Shown here: positions 56,204 through 63,101 of the stretch, piece after piece
How positions within the stretch are numbered: the first letter of the stretch is position 1
How the letters are laid out: every line of letters starts with the position of its first letter
DNA from: Ruminococcus sp. AF41-9
Lineage (GTDB): Bacteria; Bacillota; Clostridia; Lachnospirales; Lachnospiraceae
Assembly: GCF_003477525.1 (NCBI RefSeq)
Contig: NZ_QUDO01000002.1
Coordinates: forward strand, 1-64,000
Length of the DNA stretch: 64,000 nt
Reading direction: 5' to 3'
Notes under the pieces: model-generated
Database searches by the model: none
What the model was told of the DNA's origin: nothing
What the model saw: only the letters and a program-made list of their open reading frames with translations
Made by a program: the position numbers and the translations under genes

Positions 56204-56247
56204 CGAGTGTTCGAGACCTTCCACTCGTAAAAAAAATACTAAAGGAG
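56204..56247 (+). promoter_or_regulatory. Candidate preQ1-type riboswitch of queT
   Basis: CGAGTG (56204-56209), a 12-base loop and CACTCG (56222-56227) are followed by an A-rich tail running into the ribosome binding site AAAGGAG (56241-56247). The loop contains CCTT, able to pair with AAGG of that site. Stem, loop length and tail match preQ1-I aptamers; the loop sequence differs. An alternative helix (AAGGTC at 56181 with GACCTT at 56215) could act as the competing state. Confidence 0.5.
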
Positions 56248-56257
56248 ACAATTTCAT

Positions 56258-56746
56258 ATGAAAAACAAAGGTACCCAGTTTCTGGCAGAAGCTGCCGTAA
56301 TCGGTGCAATTTATGTGGTTCTCACTGTATTATTTGCACCACTCAGCTATGGAGAGGTTCAGGTGCGTTTCTCTGAAGCGCTGACTATTCTCCCATTTTT
56401 CACACCTGCTGCAATCCCGGGATTATTTATCGGATGTATCATTGCCAATCTCTTCGGAGGCGCAATTCCGGTAGACATCATCTTCGGAAGCATTGCTACC
56501 CTGATCGGTGCGGTTTTCACCTATAAGCTCCGAAACCAGAGTCGTTTCCTTGCTCCGCTTCCACCGATCATCGCAAACGCAGTGATCGTTCCTTTTGTAC
56601 TTCGTTTCGGATACGGAGTGAATCTCCCGATTCCGCTTATGATGCTTACTGTAGGAATCGGAGAGGTGATTTCCTGTGCAGTATTCGGACTGATTCTCCA
56701 GACTGCTTTGCTGAAATACAAAAATGTTATTTTCCGCAGAGCTTAA
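56258..56746 (+). CDS. queT: Queuosine-precursor transporter QueT
   Basis: A 162-residue five- to six-span S-component-like protein of the QueT family (AVIGAIYVVLTVLFAPLSYGEVQVRFSEALTILPFFTPAAIPGLFIGC). It imports a 7-deazaguanine precursor of queuosine, usually with an ECF energising module encoded elsewhere. The RSEAL-type motif and the closeness of a preQ1-like leader support the call. AAAGGAG lies 10 bases before the ATG. Confidence 0.92.
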   Translation: MKNKGTQFLAEAAVIGAIYVVLTVLFAPLSYGEVQVRFSEALTILPFFTPAAIPGLFIGCIIANLFGGAIPVDIIFGSIATLIGAVFTYKLRNQSRFLAPLPPIIANAVIVPFVLRFGYGVNLPIPLMMLTVGIGEVISCAVFGLILQTALLKYKNVIFRRA

Positions 56747-56800
56747 ACTGCAACCGGTTTTAATTCAATAAAAGTATGAATCGCAAGTAGGAAAGATAAC

Positions 56801-56902
56801 GTCAGTGGCGGGCGGAGAGAAATCGGTATCCCCCACTGACATGAGGCAAACCACAGTCAGCGTTCTGCTGGCTTGTCAGGCTCTGTGAAATTACCGACTG
56901 TG
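56801..56902 (+). ncRNA. Two strong hairpins downstream of queT, possible small RNA
   Basis: GTCAGTGG (56801-56808) pairs with CCACTGAC (56833-56840), and CACAGTC (56852-56858) pairs with GACTGTG (56896-56902). A terminator follows at 56935-56967. No reading frame fits. The unit is either a structured 3' untranslated region of queT or a separate RNA of about 150-200 nt; the class was not recognised. Strand is taken from the terminator. Confidence 0.45.
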
Positions 56903-56934
56903 AGTTGAAACAATAAAAGTTTGAAAAACATTTG

Positions 56935-56967
56935 AAAGAGACAGCTATTTCCGGCTGTCTCTTTTTC
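56935..56967 (+). terminator. Terminator between queT and the sigma-factor fragment
   Basis: AAAGAGACAGC (56935-56945) pairs with GCTGTCTCTTT (56954-56964) and T-rich sequence follows on the plus strand; it is symmetric enough also to end the minus-strand sigma gene. Confidence 0.85.
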
Positions 56968-56978
56968 ATTCCGGTTTT

Positions 56979-57464
56979 TTATATCTTCTCCTTCAGTTTC
57001 TTCAATATCCTCTTTTCCATCCTGGAAACCTGTACCTGGGAAACTCCCAGTTCTGCCGCGATCTCCGTCTGTGTCCGGTTCTGGAAATACCGCATGCCGA
57101 TCAACTGTCGTTCTCTGGCATCAAGACTCTGCAACATTTCATCCAGAAAAATCCGGTCAAGTGCCTGTTCCTGCCCGTTCTCCTTCTCCGGAAGCCTGTC
57201 CATCAGGGAAATATCATTCCCGTCTCCCTGATAGATCGTTTTGTGCAAAGATTCCACTTCTGCCGTAGATTCCAATGCCAGAATCACCTCCTCCAGCGAA
57301 AGCTCCACTTCCGCCGCAATCTCATCCAGCCCGGGTTCTCTCCCCAGCTCCTTTTCCAGTTTCTCTTTTGCCTGGTAAATCCTGCCGCAGTTCTCTTTCA
57401 GACTCCGGCTCACTTTCAGAATCCCGTCATCCCGCAGAAACCGCTTGATCTCTCCAACGATCAT
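56979..57464 (-). pseudogene. sigF: 3' part of a sporulation sigma factor gene, best match sigF
   Basis: A 161-residue open frame holds sigma regions 3 and 4 only: MIVGEIKRFLRDDGILKVSRSLKE, SLHKTIYQGDGNDISLMDRL, then the region 4 HTH TQTEIAAELGVSQVQVSRMEKRILKKL. The RDDG, SRSLKE and YQGDGN features fit SigF better than SigG. Regions 1 and 2 (about the first 100 residues) are absent: upstream codons read Tyr-Ile-Ile-Pro and then a stop at about 57480, exactly where a recombinase-bearing element begins. The gene is therefore split, not merely mis-started. It lies convergent to spoVAA and queT, near the spoVA genes as in Bacillus. Confidence 0.85.
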
Positions 57465-57597
57465 CGGGATAATGTATTATAGTGGAAATTTTGAAATTTC
57501 CTTTATCCAATAGGGTAATTATCTTGAATAAGATATATGAAATTTTACACGCAAGAAGATATATCCCCTTGCGATGTATTAACTATAGAAATGTAAT
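57465..57597. other. Probable attachment junction inside the sigma-factor gene
   Basis: The sigma frame ends here, and the gap up to the recombinase stop holds inverted repeats expected of a recombinase site: GGAAATTT-TG-AAATTTCC (57484-57501) and a TATCTTGAATAAGATA-like palindrome (about 57531-57546). The CCCGATGATC at 57456-57465 (read on either strand) would be rejoined to the missing 5' half. The core cannot be fixed without the other end. Confidence 0.6.
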
Positions 57598-59010
57598 TTA
57601 CTGTAGTGTCAAAAGATCATTATACTCAATTTCAACATAATCATTCGATATTTTGATCTTTTTGATATATTCACGTACAGTCTTCTGTCTTTCATTAAAA
57701 GACATGAACTCCCAGCTGTCAGCAACACTTTTGAATGCTTTAGCTCTTGCTGTCATATCTTTAGCTCTGGTGTTCTTTAATGTGTACTGTTCTATCTGTG
57801 TATTCAGATTTTCCAGTTCTTTATTGATCTCACCAATCGTCTCCAACAGGACACTATTATTGGTATCGGATGCATATAAATTATACAGGGATTTCAGCTT
57901 ACCTTCAAGAACTGATTTTCTCTGGTTCATAGCTTCAAATCCTTTTTGATTTTGCTGTTCTGATTTTTCCTCGATTACCTCATACTCCTTTGATAATTTC
58001 AGCATATCACTAACAACAACTTCTTCAACTTCAGCTGCATCCAATTTTCCATTCTGGCAATTTGGATTCTTAACCAGGTGCGGTTTACTATGGTCTAATG
58101 AGTAACAGTAAATCATCACTCTTCCACCGCTCCATTTTTGATAACGCATCTTTGCCCCACATAATCCACAATATATTAACCCAGTAAGTAAATACTGTGA
58201 TTTATGAGAAGTTGCTCTCGTTCTTGTTTTTCGCAATTCCTGAACTTCATCAAACAGTTTTTTATCAACTATCGGCTCGTGAAGACCATCAACGATTTCC
58301 TTATTATATTTGAGCTTTCCAATGTATGTCACTCTGGATAACATATCGGACACTTGTTTGTCTCCTTTTAAATCGAACATCTTTGCCAGTGCATACGTGG
58401 AATAGCCTTCCTTATATAATTCAAAAATCTTTCTGACTGTTTCTGCATCTTTATTTGGCACAAGAACGTCATCACCGTTATTATAGTCATAACCAAATGG
58501 TGGTTTCGTCCCTCTCCATTTTCCGGTTTTGATTCTCTCTGTAATTCCCATCTGTGTACGTTCACGAATATTTTCACGTTCATACTGAGCAAATACAGAT
58601 AAGATACCTACCATTGCTTTTCCATATGGTGTTGTTGTATCAAAGTTCTCATTTAAAGAAATAAATCCAACATCATTTGCTTCAAACACATCTTCCAAAA
58701 GATAAATCGTATCTTTCTGACTTCTGGACAAACGATCAAGTTTAACAACTACAACTGATTCCACTTTGCCCTCTTGAATTTCTTTAATAAGACGTTTCAT
58801 CTCCGGTCGATTCAGATTGCTTCCTGAATAGCCACCGTCAATATACAGATCATAATTATCAATCTCCTGATAATTACAATACCTTTCAAGCTTCTCTGTC
58901 TGAGCACCTACTGAATATCCTTCTTCAAACTGAAAATTTGTAGAAACTCTGATATACAATCCTGTTTTTTTATTATTTGAGGTATTCTTTCCAATTCTTA
59001 TGTTTCTCAC
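57598..59010 (-). CDS. Large serine recombinase (site-specific integrase/excisionase)
   Basis: A 470-residue large serine recombinase. The resolvase domain has the nucleophile Ser23 (GLYIRVSTNFQFEEGYS), the DGGYSGSNLNRPEM and VVVKLDRLSRSQKD motifs. A recombinase domain (WRGTKPPFGYDYNNG) and a zinc ribbon (CGLCGAKMRY...NPNC) with a coiled coil follow. The GTG at 59010 with AGGAGG ten bases upstream is preferred to a TTG at 59064. It points at the truncated sigma gene, 133 bases away, and is the likely enzyme for insertion and excision at that gene. Confidence 0.93.
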   Translation of the reverse strand: MRNIRIGKNTSNNKKTGLYIRVSTNFQFEEGYSVGAQTEKLERYCNYQEIDNYDLYIDGGYSGSNLNRPEMKRLIKEIQEGKVESVVVVKLDRLSRSQKDTIYLLEDVFEANDVGFISLNENFDTTTPYGKAMVGILSVFAQYERENIRERTQMGITERIKTGKWRGTKPPFGYDYNNGDDVLVPNKDAETVRKIFELYKEGYSTYALAKMFDLKGDKQVSDMLSRVTYIGKLKYNKEIVDGLHEPIVDKKLFDEVQELRKTRTRATSHKSQYLLTGLIYCGLCGAKMRYQKWSGGRVMIYCYSLDHSKPHLVKNPNCQNGKLDAAEVEEVVVSDMLKLSKEYEVIEEKSEQQNQKGFEAMNQRKSVLEGKLKSLYNLYASDTNNSVLLETIGEINKELENLNTQIEQYTLKNTRAKDMTARAKAFKSVADSWEFMSFNERQKTVREYIKKIKISNDYVEIEYNDLLTLQ

Positions 59011-59087
59011 CTCGCTCTTTCCTCCTCTCACGTATACTATACCATCCTTCCAGAAAAATTTCAACTTATTTTATTTGTCTAAGTATG

Positions 59088-59267
59088 TTATATGAAATTT
59101 CTTCTTTCAGCTGCATCGACTTTAATATTATCAACTGCTCCCATCTCTTTATTCATCTGATATAAGATCTGACGAACTACCGGGGAATCCAATTTGAATC
59201 TTTCTAAATCTTTATCTTCGATCACATTACCATTTGCATCATATCTTCTTACAATTTTTAATGCCAT
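59088..59267 (-). CDS. Small protein upstream of the serine recombinase
   Basis: A 59-residue protein starting ALKIVRRYDANGNVIEDKDL and ending VDAAERRNFI, with GGGAGGG eight bases before the ATG at 59267. It is charged and helical in its second half (VVRQILYQMNKEMGAVDN). It lies between mazF and the recombinase on the same strand, so it may be a recombination directionality factor or simply a small cargo gene. No family was recognised. Confidence 0.65.
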   Translation of the reverse strand: MALKIVRRYDANGNVIEDKDLERFKLDSPVVRQILYQMNKEMGAVDNIKVDAAERRNFI

Positions 59268-59403
59268 CGCAATCCCTCCCTTTATAAATCATATTCAATC
59301 GTCTCTAAAAAATCACCAGAACCGCTCGTCCTGTATTGTCATTCTTTTGTGTTATCTACACTTTATGACGTCGTTTTCTGTTGAATTGTCGAAAGCAGGA
59401 ATA

Positions 59404-59769
59404 TCATTTCTCACTTTCGTTCATTCCCATTTGAATCTGTACTGCTTTCAGTACCCGATCCAGGCTCCACTTGTTTACTCTTCCGCATTTCTCAATAATG
59501 CATTTTGTAGAAATGCTCATAACCTGTTCAGCCAATGCCAGGCTTCCTTTTCGGATTCCTGTCATATCGTATTTACTGATAAATACATGTGTTGGTAAAT
59601 ACCGCTTCTTATATATTCTTGATGTCAGCGGAACTACTGTAATGACTGAACTGTATGTATTGGCTTTGTTGTTACTTACTACGATCACCGGTCTTACTCC
59701 ACCCTGAACCGAAGTTGTCGGGAACATACCGAGATCCGCCCATAAGATATCTCCTCTTCGAATCGTCAC
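59404..59769 (-). CDS. MazF/PemK-type mRNA interferase toxin
   Basis: A 121-residue MazF/PemK fold (RRGDILWADLGMFPTTSVQGGVRPVIVVSNNKANTYSSVITVVPLTS), with the conserved G-x-R-P loop and the Ser/Thr of VVPLTSRI. The start is GTG at 59769 with GGAGAG upstream. No MazE-type antitoxin gene precedes it, although a short overlapping frame (59672-59812) exists. In the element it could help post-segregational or abortive protection, but the target is not known. Confidence 0.88.
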   Translation of the reverse strand: MTIRRGDILWADLGMFPTTSVQGGVRPVIVVSNNKANTYSSVITVVPLTSRIYKKRYLPTHVFISKYDMTGIRKGSLALAEQVMSISTKCIIEKCGRVNKWSLDRVLKAVQIQMGMNESEK

Positions 59770-59817
59770 TTGTCATCTCTCCAATCTTTTTAATTTGTAA
59801 AGCATTCATAGCGCTAT

Positions 59818-60130
59818 ATTGGCTCCACAGGAATACGGCAGAGTTCCTTTCCAAGATGGAAAACTCTGCCGCATAACCTCTATAGCCAATTTGATTATTA
59901 AACAGTGCTCGCTCGATTCTATTTATCCTCGATACCCCGAATCGTTACTCCTGCATCTGCAGGAAGGGAATAATAACCTGTCCGGATGCTACACTCCGGA
60001 CCACAACCCAAAAACTCTCGTTTCCAGGCTCTGGCAGTTCATAGGTTTACCAGTTACAGACTTCTCAGGGTCTGCAAGTGTATCGCATCTCACACATGTC
60101 ATCGCATCACCAGCCTGCCGACTGGCTTTG
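59818..60130 (-). ncRNA. Hairpin-rich non-coding stretch, candidate large RNA
   Basis: Five clear stem-loops lie in about 310 bases: ATTGGCT (59818) with AGCCAAT (59884-59890), enclosing CGGCAGAGTT (59836-59845) with AACTCTGCCG (59862-59871); CGATTC/GAATCG (59914-59944); CCTGCA/TGCAGG (59950-59963); TCCGGA/TCCGGA (59981-60000); CCAG/CTGG (60110-60125). No frame with a ribosome binding site covers it. It lies upstream of mazF in the minus direction. The strand is a guess, and the class was not recognised. Confidence 0.45.
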
Positions 60131-60288
60131 GTCAGTGCTTTTTCGCAGTATTATTAGCTCAAAAAAGTTTCTTACGTCTTATAATCCTATAGCGGCATCT
60201 TCCTCGTGCTCACTGTATGAAATGTCACGTCAGTTATTATTGGATATTCAGTTTTCATGGTGCATTTTAGGGAGTCCTTAAAGCTCCT

Positions 60289-60813
60289 CTAATTACTAAA
60301 GTCAAATGACTTCGGCAGATGCAAAAAAATTTCCGAAATTTTTAAAAATTTTTTCATATACATTTCACGCATTTTATTAAGGATCGTTTTCAGCTTGTAA
60401 GCTAATACCTGTCTGGAAATCCCCATAATCTCTGCCATCTGTGTCTGTGTCTTGTTTTCAAAGAAAATGCCGTAAATAATCATGCGTTCCTCGGTATTCA
60501 GCTGATCGATCACTTTATGAATATCCTGCTGTTCCATTTTCGTCAGTACACTGTGCTCCACGTCACAATTCAGATCCGGGTAATCTTCAATCATGAATCC
60601 TTCCCCATCAATGGACTGTCCACTGTAAGGTACCTCCCGCAGCATCTTATCCACGACTTCCCCCAGTTCGTTCTTAATCTCAACTTTTTTTGCCTTGCTA
60701 CTTCTGTAAAAATTGTTCATCGCATACGCAACTTCTCTTGTAATCTCGATCATTTCTCCATCAATATTTGCGTAGTACTTTCCGTCATAAAAATATGGGT
60801 GTTCAATATACAT
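60289..60813 (-). CDS. Sigma region-4-like regulator
   Basis: A 174-residue protein from the ATG at 60813, where AGGAGG lies seven bases upstream. The C-terminal third has a sigma region-4 HTH (DIHKVIDQLNTEERMIIYGIFFENKTQTQMAEIMGISRQVLAYKLKTILNKMREM). The N terminus (YIEHPYFYDGKYYANIDGEMIEITREVAYAMNNFYRS) is typical of a family of short regulators found in Lachnospiraceae mobile elements. It has no region 2, so it is not a full sigma factor. A role in element control is inferred. Confidence 0.78.
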   Translation of the reverse strand: MYIEHPYFYDGKYYANIDGEMIEITREVAYAMNNFYRSSKAKKVEIKNELGEVVDKMLREVPYSGQSIDGEGFMIEDYPDLNCDVEHSVLTKMEQQDIHKVIDQLNTEERMIIYGIFFENKTQTQMAEIMGISRQVLAYKLKTILNKMREMYMKKFLKISEIFLHLPKSFDFSN

Positions 60814-60947
60814 ATCCGTTCCTCCTGAATTTGAAATCTTGTTGCTCGTTTCAAATCCAGAAGGCGGACCTCTGTTTAGGATCATGCCTGCTCCGCCTTT
60901 ATCCTGCCGGGACATACCCGCAGTTATTGGCTGAAAAATTCAGGCAC

Positions 60948-60990
60948 AAAAAAAGCCCCAGTAGTTTTTTCTTAACTACTGAGGCTTTCG
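60948..60990 (-). terminator. Terminator between element operons
   Basis: AAAGCC-CAGTAGTT (from 60952) pairs with AACTACTG-GGCTTT (to 60988). Seven T follow on the minus strand, ending the 61139-61790 transcript; the remaining gap 60991-61138 shows nothing. Confidence 0.8.
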
Positions 60991-61138
60991 TCTCTTTCTT
61001 ATATTCAGTTATCTATGCCCTCTTTCATCAGCATAATCATTGTATCAGGATAAAGTTCACAAAGTATCCGCAATACGTTCCCATAAGTTCATGCCATTAT
61101 TAGAATCGTACATATTTCAGTGTAAAAAGTTCACCGTG

Positions 61139-61570
61139 TTATTCTTCTACTTCTTTTCCATCTATATATATTTGAAATTTATCAGGATTATTGACAACAT
61201 CATAGTCCTTTCCATATTCTACAGGTCTGTATTCGGCTGTCATTACCGATTCCCCGTCTTCAATATCCTCTTTCCATAAATAGATGTTCATATCAAGGCT
61301 CGTCGCATATCCCCTGTCTGTAGAGAATTTTGTCGAATGAAAAGAATCATCCTTGTACATCTGCAAAAGTTCTCTTGCAAACGCTTCCCTATCCTCAATA
61401 TTTTCCCGATTAGCGACCACAGTTAAATTTTCATCCCGATTTATGGAAAATGTTCCTACTACATCCGGTTCACCTCTCTTATGACCGGATTCAGTTTTCC
61501 CATAAATACTTCCTGCAGCAATTATCAAGATCACTGCTCCTGTTATCACTGCAATTATCTTTTTCTTCAT
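61139..61570 (-). CDS. Membrane-anchored or secreted hypothetical protein
   Basis: A 143-residue protein with an N-terminal hydrophobic segment (KKKIIAVITGAVILIIAAGSIYG) that acts as a signal or anchor, and a soluble outer domain (NREDREAFARELLQMYKDDSFHS, then a beta-rich part ending YIDGKEVEE). AAAGGA lies 13 bases before the ATG and overlaps the stop of the upstream gene, so the two are co-transcribed. No family was recognised. Confidence 0.65.
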   Translation of the reverse strand: MKKKIIAVITGAVILIIAAGSIYGKTESGHKRGEPDVVGTFSINRDENLTVVANRENIEDREAFARELLQMYKDDSFHSTKFSTDRGYATSLDMNIYLWKEDIEDGESVMTAEYRPVEYGKDYDVVNNPDKFQIYIDGKEVEE

Positions 61571-61577
61571 ATTTTCA

Positions 61578-61790
61578 TTAATTTCCTTTTAATTGTTTTA
61601 CTGCGTAATTGATTACTTCTTCCGGTGTGGGTCTGTCTCCTTTAAGTGTCATTTTCTTCCATTTTTCCTGCACAGCTGGATCAGGATTATCAAAGCCTGC
61701 ATCTATGGCTATCTGCATTTCTCTTCGTACTTCTTCTGGTGTTGTGTTGTACTTTTCTGCAATCTTCTCATAAATAGTTTTCTCTCTCAT
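61578..61790 (-). CDS. Small protein with NPDPAVQ...RPTPEEVI signature
   Basis: A 70-residue soluble protein (KIAEKYNTTPEEVRREMQIAIDAGFDNPDPAVQEKWKKM, then GDRPTPEEVINYAVKQL). GGAGG lies eight bases before the ATG. It is related to the protein at 4028-4252 on the other mobile element, which shares the xPDPxVQxxxKK and RPTPEExI segments. A likely repressor site lies just upstream (61825-61836). It is co-transcribed with the 61139 gene. Function is unknown. Confidence 0.7.
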   Translation of the reverse strand: MREKTIYEKIAEKYNTTPEEVRREMQIAIDAGFDNPDPAVQEKWKKMTLKGDRPTPEEVINYAVKQLKGN

Positions 61791-61824
61791 TCATTTTCCT
61801 CCAATATAAAAAGAATTACATCTT

Positions 61825-61836
61825 GTTCTATGGAAC
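61825..61836. promoter_or_regulatory. Possible Xre operator upstream of 61790
   Basis: GTTC-TATG-GAAC is an inverted repeat 35 bases before the start of the small-protein gene. A related TTCTATAGAA occurs at 62349-62358 on the other side of the Xre gene. Confidence 0.4.
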
Positions 61837-61940
61837 TAATTTAGCATATTTCTATCGTCATGAAAAGACACTTTTCAACTTAAAGCTGGATAAAGGGGCA
61901 AAAAAAAGAAGAGCTACTTGCTCTTCTCAGTTTTGTCATA

Positions 61941-62258
61941 TTATTCTTCCAATAATGTATGGATTACTTTGATAATTTTTTTCTGCTCTTTGATCGGAAG
62001 TTTTTCTATTTTCTCTGCCAGCTCATTGGTAACACCTGTAACTGAATGTGCCACAACATCAATCAAAAGAGTATCTGCAGAAACATCTAATGCATTTGCA
62101 ATTGCAACAAAGGTATCCAATTTTGTGACTTTCAAGCCTCTCTCTATTACACTCACATGCGTCGGACTTAAATGTACTAATGCAGCCAGTTCCTCTTGCG
62201 TGAGATTTTTTGCTTCTCGTGCTGATTTGATTCGCTGTCCTACTGCTTTCAAATCCAT
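61941..62258 (-). CDS. Xre-family transcriptional regulator
   Basis: A 105-residue repressor: an N-terminal HTH (VGQRIKSAREAKNLTQEELAALVHLSPTHVSVIERGLK) and a C-terminal helical part rich in Glu and Lys (ELAEKIEKLPIKEQKKIIKVIHTLLEE) that likely dimerises. GGAGGAGG lies just before the ATG at 62258. Inverted repeats flank the gene on both sides, so it probably represses itself and its neighbours, as element-stability repressors do. Confidence 0.85.
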   Translation of the reverse strand: MDLKAVGQRIKSAREAKNLTQEELAALVHLSPTHVSVIERGLKVTKLDTFVAIANALDVSADTLLIDVVAHSVTGVTNELAEKIEKLPIKEQKKIIKVIHTLLEE

Positions 62259-62272
62259 CGTAACACCTCCTC

Positions 62273-62292
62273 CAGAACGAATAATCGTTCTG
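62273..62292. promoter_or_regulatory. Perfect operator-like palindrome before the Xre gene
   Basis: CAGAACGA-ATAA-TCGTTCTG is an exact 8-bp inverted repeat. It ends 15 bases before the Xre start codon and overlaps the expected promoter (TATACT at 62298-62303, minus strand), which suits autorepression. Confidence 0.6.
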
Positions 62293-62348
62293 AATTTAGT
62301 ATACTTGTGAATATCTTAAATATACAGAATCGCAAAACCAAGTTCTAA

Positions 62349-62405
62349 TTCTATAGAACTATATTTCAAGATTTTCTTTGCATATTCGTAAAAAAGCGTT
62401 ATGAT
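62349..62405 (+). promoter_or_regulatory. Promoter with operator for the small membrane protein gene
   Basis: TTGCAT (62378-62383) and TATGAT (62400-62405) are 16 bp apart. The palindrome TTCTATAGAA (62349-62358), within an AGTTCT...AGAACT repeat, lies just upstream. It drives the gene at 62438 and could be controlled by the divergent Xre regulator. Confidence 0.55.
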
Positions 62406-62437
62406 AGAATCAGTTAAATCAAAGGAGGTATCAAATC

Positions 62438-62644
62438 ATGAAATCGCATAAATACTGGTCCCTCGGAGCACTTTTCTGTATGTTGGGATGCATTTATTCT
62501 GGAATCAGAAAATCTATGACTGCACATAAATATTTTGCCTATTCTTCATTGCTTTGTATGGGCATGTCCATTTATTCCGGTCACAAACTGGTTTCTCCAA
62601 AGAAGAAAAAAATCACTGAATCAAATAATAGTGAGAATAGTTAA
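62438..62644 (+). CDS. Small two-span membrane protein
   Basis: A 68-residue protein with two similar halves: HKYWSLGALFCMLGCIYSGIRKS and HKYFAYSSLLCMGMSIYSGHK. Each is a membrane span, so it looks like an internal duplication giving a helical hairpin. AAAGGAGG lies nine bases before the ATG, and a good promoter is upstream. Divergent from the Xre repressor, it could be a small toxin-like or membrane-stress protein, but no family was recognised. Confidence 0.72.
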   Translation: MKSHKYWSLGALFCMLGCIYSGIRKSMTAHKYFAYSSLLCMGMSIYSGHKLVSPKKKKITESNNSENS

Positions 62645-62680
62645 ACAAAAAAACTGACCTTTATTCATCAAAAACGAAGT

Positions 62681-62705
62681 TGCTGGAGAGTATTTTTCTC
62701 CAGCA
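62681..62705. terminator. Terminator between convergent genes
   Basis: TGCTGGAG (62681-62688) pairs with CTCCAGCA (62698-62705), between the 62438 gene and the convergent 62721 gene. T-runs are weak, so it may serve both strands only in part. Confidence 0.6.
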
Positions 62706-62720
62706 GCACTTTCTTCATCT

Positions 62721-63092
62721 TTAAGCCATTGAAACACAATACTGTCCAATCAGCTTCGTCCAACTATTATATTTATTCTTTTCACACACCTTTCGGCAAA
62801 TTTCATTTTCCATCAGTACACAGAACATCTTATCATAATCAAATGCCCAGACAGCACCATTCACATGGTTTTCCACTGCTTTCTGATCTATGTGCTTTAA
62901 GCGTGTGACCATTTTTTCAATTTCTCCATTTCCCAAGTTACCGATATTTTTACAGATAAACCGAAAGAAATTCAACGTTGCATATTCGTCATGCCAATGG
63001 AATTCTTCTGGATTGTTTTTAATTTTACTGGCTCGCTGCTGTTCTTTGATTATCTGATCAGCTACACCCTTCATCGAATCTTCGTATCTCAT
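62721..63092 (-). CDS. Hypothetical protein of the element
   Basis: A 123-residue soluble protein from the ATG at 63092 (RYEDSMKGVADQIIKEQQRASKIKNN), helical, with four cysteines in the last third (MFCVLMENEICRKVCEKNKYN...YCVSMA). A GTG at 63101 abuts the upstream stop and is an alternative start. It follows directly on the 63102-63674 gene, so the two are translated together. No function is recognised. Confidence 0.62.
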   Translation of the reverse strand: MRYEDSMKGVADQIIKEQQRASKIKNNPEEFHWHDEYATLNFFRFICKNIGNLGNGEIEKMVTRLKHIDQKAVENHVNGAVWAFDYDKMFCVLMENEICRKVCEKNKYNSWTKLIGQYCVSMA

Positions 63093-63101
63093 ATTATTCA
63101 C

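Noticed and set aside
57465..57481. Simple mis-called start of a short sigma factor
   Set aside because: No start codon further up is in frame (a stop lies at about 57480), and the missing part is exactly sigma region 2, which is essential.
59672..59854. 60-codon frame overlapping the mazF start, possible antitoxin
   Set aside because: It overlaps mazF in another frame with no clear ribosome binding site for its own start; kept only as a remote option.
59819..60157. 112-codon plus-strand frame upstream of mazF
   Set aside because: It has no ribosome binding site, runs through several perfect stem-loops, and has low-complexity Ser/Pro/His content. It is better read as structured non-coding DNA.
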